46,196 nucleotides of DNA from assembly GCA_002323535.1 (NCBI GenBank), contig DCQT01000099.1:7610-53805 (forward strand). The letters are read 5' to 3'. The position numbers and the translations under genes are program-made. The notes beneath the pieces were generated by a model. The model did no database searches, had not been told where the DNA came from, and saw only the letters and a program-made list of their open reading frames with translations. Positions 42,981-46,196 of this stretch are shown one piece after another (position 1 is the first letter of the stretch; every line of letters begins with the position of its first letter). This DNA is from Bacteriovoracaceae bacterium UBA1511. Lineage in GTDB: Bacteria > Bdellovibrionota > Bacteriovoracia > Bacteriovoracales > Bacteriovoracaceae.

Positions 42981-44195
42981 ATGGAACGGATGATTTCAAT
43001 CGTTGGGCTACTATCGATGGTATTAATTGCTTTTTTATTAAGTGATGACCGTAAGAAGATCAATTGGAGAACAGTAGGCTCTGGTATTGTCCTCCAAATA
43101 GTATTTGGACTTATTATTTTAAAAACAGATATTGGACTTACAGTATTTGAGGGCGCCAGGCAGTTTTTTGCAGGTATTCTAAATTTTACGAACGAAGGAT
43201 CGAACTTTGTATTTGGCTCCCTTAATGATGCCTCTAAGGTAGGATTTGTTTTTGCATTCATGGTTCTTCCAACCATTATTTTTATGTCGGCTCTAATGAG
43301 CGTTCTATATCACATCGGCCTAATGCAAATAGTGATTAAATTTACGGCCAAAATTATGGTTAAAGTTATGGGAACATCTGGAGCTGAGTCACTCGCCGCA
43401 GCGGCTAATATTTTCGCTGGGCAAACAGAGGCTCCGCTTGTCGTTAAGCCTTTCGTCGGCAAAATGACCAAATCAGAGCTGATGGCACTGATGACTGGTG
43501 GAATGGCGACTGTTGCGGGTGGTGTCCTTGCAGCTTACGTTGGCCTTGGAATAGATGCTGGTCACTTACTTGCTGCATCGGTCATGTCTGCACCAGCGGC
43601 TCTAGTGTGTGCAAAACTGATGGTTCCTGAAACAGAAAAATCATTATCTGATGGTGAAATTAAAATGAATTTTGAGAGAAATTCAGCAAACATCATTGAC
43701 GCTGCAGCCACAGGTGCTGGTGAAGGATTACAACTAGCTTTAAATGTTGGCTCAATGCTTCTTGCATTCATTGCCTTAATTGCAATGTTTAATGGCTTGC
43801 TTTCTTTTGTTGGTGGGTTTTTTAATTTTTCGGACTTATCTCTAGAACTTATATCAGGCTATGTTTTTGCACCAGTTGCTTTCTTAATGGGTGTACCGTG
43901 GTCAGAAGCGATGGCCGTCGGGTCACTTCTTGGGAAAAAGTTAGTCATTAATGAATTTGTTGCCTACCTAGATCTTCAAAAACAATTATCAACTCTTAGT
44001 CCAAAGTCTGTTGTTATATCAACTTACGCACTTTGTGGTTTTGCAAACTTCTCCTCAATTGCGATTCAGCTGGGTGGGATTGGTTCTATTGCACCTGAGA
44101 GAAGATCAGATCTGGCGAAGCTTGGAGTTAAGTGTTTAATTGGTGGAACATTGGCGTGTTTTATGACTGCATCAATCGCAGGTTTTTTATTTTAA
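42981..44195 (+). CDS. nupC: NupC-type concentrative nucleoside transporter
   Basis: This CNT-family symporter has 404 residues and many helices. Family segments are GLIILKTDIG, NIFAGQTEAPLVVKPFV (nucleoside-binding GxTEAP core), MTGGMATVAGGVLAAYV and CGFANFSSIAIQLGGIG near the end. It imports nucleosides with Na+ or H+; the two phosphorylases next door would then split them. Either ATG 42981 (GAGGA three bases away) or 42990 could be the start; the longer form is given. Confidence 0.95.
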   Translation: MERMISIVGLLSMVLIAFLLSDDRKKINWRTVGSGIVLQIVFGLIILKTDIGLTVFEGARQFFAGILNFTNEGSNFVFGSLNDASKVGFVFAFMVLPTIIFMSALMSVLYHIGLMQIVIKFTAKIMVKVMGTSGAESLAAAANIFAGQTEAPLVVKPFVGKMTKSELMALMTGGMATVAGGVLAAYVGLGIDAGHLLAASVMSAPAALVCAKLMVPETEKSLSDGEIKMNFERNSANIIDAAATGAGEGLQLALNVGSMLLAFIALIAMFNGLLSFVGGFFNFSDLSLELISGYVFAPVAFLMGVPWSEAMAVGSLLGKKLVINEFVAYLDLQKQLSTLSPKSVVISTYALCGFANFSSIAIQLGGIGSIAPERRSDLAKLGVKCLIGGTLACFMTASIAGFLF

Positions 44196-44216
44196 AAAAA
44201 TAATAAAGGTACTTTT

Positions 44217-45797
44217 ATGTCCAAGGAACTTTTAATTAGTAGGACACTAAATGAGTGGCGTGCCGTTTTAATGGATAACGGTGAGATTATCGATTTTTTA
44301 ATGGATCGCTTAGACGCTAGTGAAGTAGAAAAACCCCGTGTGGGAAATATTTACAAGGGAAGAGTCCTACGTGTCCTTCCTGGAATGCAGTCAGCATTTA
44401 TTGATATTGGTTGGCAAAAAGCAGCGTTTTTATATGTTGATGATGCCTACCTTCCGAGTCTTGAGGAGCAAAGGGAGGCTTCAGAAAAGTTCAAGGACGC
44501 CAAGAAAAAACAAGAGGAAAAAGAACAAGTCGGAGAAGTAATTCCAGATGAGTTAAGTACCCTAACTGAAACGATGGAGATGCGCTTTCGTTCTACAAAG
44601 CCAATTGAAAGTTTTCTGAAAGAAGGCCAAGAAATTGTTGTTCAAATAGCAAAAGAGCCGATTTCTACAAAAGGACCTCGCGTTACACGACATATTACTC
44701 TTCCTGGAAGGCATGTAGTTTATATGCCTTACATCGAGCATACTGGAGTTTCTAGAAGAATTGAGAGTGAACCAGAGCGAGAAAGGTTAAGAGAAATTCT
44801 AGATTCGATTAGAAGTGAAAGCGTGGGAGTTATAGCTAGAACTGCAGCTGAGTCTCAGTCTTCAAAAACACTTAAATCAGACTACGGAATTTTGGTCAAG
44901 CTTTGGAAGGAGCTTGAGCGAGGTTTCAAAAAAGCCAAAGCTCCTAAACTTTGTTATCAGGATCTTCCTTTTACTCATAGAGTTTTGAGAGATATTACCG
45001 ACGAGAATGTCGATCAAATTATTATCGATGATGAGGAGTCTTTACAGTCAGTTGAAAAGTTTGCCTCAAAATACCTACCTAGTTTGAAGGGAAAAACTCG
45101 GCTCTACAGTGGGGAGATTCCGCTTTTTGAAAAATCAGGCGTTGACCTCGAGTTAGAAAGAGGAATTTCCAATAAAGTATTTTTAAGATCTGGGGGCTCT
45201 TTAAATATTGACCAAACAGAAGCGCTTGTTTCTATTGATGTAAATACAGGTAAGTTTGTTGGACGAAAAAACTTAGAAGATACGATTCTTAAAACAAACC
45301 TAGAGGCAGTTAAAGAGATTGCTTACCAGCTAAGGCTCAGAAATTGCGGAGGTATTATAATTATCGATTTCATCGATATGGAAAAAGAGGATCATCGAGA
45401 TGCTGTTTACTCAGCTCTTTTAGACGTACTGAAAAAGGATCGATCTAAGACTAATGTTCTTCCTATCTCGGGGCTTGGCCTTGTTGAAATGACGCGTAAA
45501 AGGACTAGAGATACTTTGACAAGGCTTTTATGTTCACCTTGTCCTTATTGCGAGGGAACAGGGAAAGTTAAGTCTATTTCAACAATTTGTTATGAGCTTA
45601 TTAGAGAGTTGTTTAAGTCTCTAGATAGGCATGAAGGAAAGAAAGTTCTAATTTTTGCTCATCCAGAGGTGACAGCGAGGCTATGTGGAGAGGACCTTGA
45701 TATGATTCAATCTATCGAAACTAAGTTTTCTAAGTCACTGATTGTACGTTCTGAAAACAATTATCACATTGAGCAATACGAAATTATCCCGCAGTAA
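44217..45797 (+). CDS. rng: Ribonuclease G
   Basis: This is an endoribonuclease of the RNase E/G family with 526 residues. The S1 domain (about 35-140) carries an insertion of about 50 highly charged residues (KKKQEEKEQ and nearby). Catalytic Asp residues are in VSIDVNTGKFVG and IIIIDFIDMEKEDH. The zinc-link CPYC and the GTGKVKS that follows are intact. The long C-terminal scaffold of RNase E is absent, hence RNase G. AAAGG lies seven bases before the ATG. Ribosomal S6 follows. Confidence 0.95.
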   Translation: MSKELLISRTLNEWRAVLMDNGEIIDFLMDRLDASEVEKPRVGNIYKGRVLRVLPGMQSAFIDIGWQKAAFLYVDDAYLPSLEEQREASEKFKDAKKKQEEKEQVGEVIPDELSTLTETMEMRFRSTKPIESFLKEGQEIVVQIAKEPISTKGPRVTRHITLPGRHVVYMPYIEHTGVSRRIESEPERERLREILDSIRSESVGVIARTAAESQSSKTLKSDYGILVKLWKELERGFKKAKAPKLCYQDLPFTHRVLRDITDENVDQIIIDDEESLQSVEKFASKYLPSLKGKTRLYSGEIPLFEKSGVDLELERGISNKVFLRSGGSLNIDQTEALVSIDVNTGKFVGRKNLEDTILKTNLEAVKEIAYQLRLRNCGGIIIIDFIDMEKEDHRDAVYSALLDVLKKDRSKTNVLPISGLGLVEMTRKRTRDTLTRLLCSPCPYCEGTGKVKSISTICYELIRELFKSLDRHEGKKVLIFAHPEVTARLCGEDLDMIQSIETKFSKSLIVRSENNYHIEQYEIIPQ

Positions 45798-45806
45798 AAA
45801 AGATCT

Positions 45807-45834
45807 TTGACACTTTGCTTAATGTCTTTTTGAT
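45807..45834 (+). promoter_or_regulatory. Possible rpsF promoter
   Basis: A perfect -35, TTGACA (45807-45812), starts nine bases after the rng stop. The best partner at suitable distance is TTTGAT (45829-45834; spacing 16), which is weak. The -35 is the reason for the call. Confidence 0.35.
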
Positions 45835-45865
45835 GCTAGTGTCCACGCACATTTACAGAAATCTC

Positions 45866-45889
45866 GCGTCAAGAAATGGGTCTTGATGC
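45866..45889 (+). ncRNA. Leader hairpin before rpsF, candidate S6:S18 control element
   Basis: GCGTCAAGA pairs with TCTTGATGC (nine pairs, one G-U) around the loop AATGGG. There is no U-tract, so it is not a terminator. The leader then reads TGTATATCCGGGAGG, placing a CCG just before the SD. Ribosomal S6 leaders in several phyla contain a hairpin and an exposed CCG bound by S6:S18. The link here is by resemblance only. Confidence 0.4.
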
Positions 45890-45909
45890 TGTATATCCGG
45901 GAGGTTTAC

Positions 45910-46196
45910 ATGATTTACGAACTTTGTGTCGTGCAAAGTGGTGATGCCACAGATGAATCTGTTGCTAAACTAACAGAAACTCTTCGCTCAACTCTTTCTG
46001 AGTATGAAGGTGAGTTAATGATCCAAGACAATTGGGGAGTAAAAACTTTTGCTCAACCAACAAGTACTGGGAAAGAAACAGGTAATTTTTCTTATTTTAT
46101 TTTCAAAGCAAATAATGGAGCAAACAAAGAGATTGCTCGTCGTTTAAGAATTGACGAAAGTGTTCTTAAGTTTGCTAACTTTAAGTTAGGTGAAGA
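45910..46196 (+). CDS. rpsF: Ribosomal protein S6, N-terminal part (runs off the window)
   Basis: The open frame from ATG 45910 to the window end gives 95 residues starting MIYELCVV. It has the S6 beta-alpha-beta start and the NWGVKTFAQP and RRLRIDESVLKF segments of the family. S6 binds 16S rRNA with S18 in the platform of the small subunit. GGGAGG lies five bases before the ATG, a strong SD. The stop codon lies beyond the window; rpsR (S18) is usually close downstream but is not visible here. Confidence 0.93.
   Translation, partial: MIYELCVVQSGDATDESVAKLTETLRSTLSEYEGELMIQDNWGVKTFAQPTSTGKETGNFSYFIFKANNGANKEIARRLRIDESVLKFANFKLGE

Noticed and set aside
1..46196. Mobile elements, CRISPR arrays, tRNA or rRNA genes.
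   Set aside because: No regularly spaced repeats, transposase or integrase motifs, cloverleaf-like gaps or rRNA segments were found; gaps between genes are at most about 150 bases.

Overview
The window is a gene-dense (about 95% coding), AT-rich chromosomal segment from a Gram-negative bacterium. Gene content and style point to a predatory or predator-related member of the Bdellovibrionota, most likely the low-GC Bacteriovoracia/Halobacteriovorax side. The reasons are an FHA-GGDEF cyclase with the layout of Bdellovibrio DgcB, a GYF-PilZ protein, a PASTA-less Ser/Thr kinase, a tolQRAB cluster, an ftsE-ftsX-envC-ctpA cluster, and many TTG/GTG starts. The assignment is inferred from protein features only. 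No rRNA, tRNA, CRISPR, insertion sequence or phage gene was seen, and no stretch over 300 bases lacks a gene.

Layout. 1-7127: thiolase tail, a cyclic-nucleotide-binding-domain protein, a VWA lipoprotein (minus), a GYF/GYF/PilZ protein, an alpha/beta-hydrolase homologue without its nucleophile coupled to a lipoprotein, and a transmembrane Ser/Thr kinase. 7120-17848 (minus): a ten-gene co-directional block read as isovaleryl-CoA dehydrogenase, acyl-CoA dehydrogenase, pgi, FHA-GGDEF cyclase, mutL, miaA, ppsR, a soluble MgtE-N/CBS protein and an NRAMP-related transporter. 17997-21528: a GH42-like protein with a coupled partner, rlmN, and a small secreted protein. 21649-28978: a continuous envelope operon, sppA, lapB, SH3 protein, degenerate M48-like protein, membrane protein, tolQ, tolR, tolA, tolB. 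29117-32387: a GAF/AAA+/Fis regulator lacking the sigma-54 contact loop, a small AT-hook-like protein, and an HD phosphohydrolase. 32498-38892: ftsE, ftsX, envC, ctpA, xseA, an M23 lipoprotein, and crcB. 38845-45797: a DEDDh exonuclease, a nucleoside-salvage group (purine nucleoside phosphorylase, deoA, nupC) and RNase G. 45910-end: the start of rpsF.

How the parts fit. Three themes dominate. (1) Envelope upkeep and division: Tol, LapB, SppA, FtsEX-EnvC, CtpA, M23. (2) Phospho- and c-di-GMP signalling: kinase, FHA-GGDEF, PilZ. (3) Nucleoside scavenging, which suits a bacterium that digests other cells. The most unusual points are an NRAMP-type transporter with altered metal-site motifs next to a protein that looks like the detached cytosolic gate of MgtE; an 11-bp hairpin that hides the ribosome binding site of the FHA-GGDEF gene; and a set of enzyme homologues whose active-site residues are gone (alpha/beta hydrolase, M48 peptidase, AAA+ activator, EnvC-type LytM).
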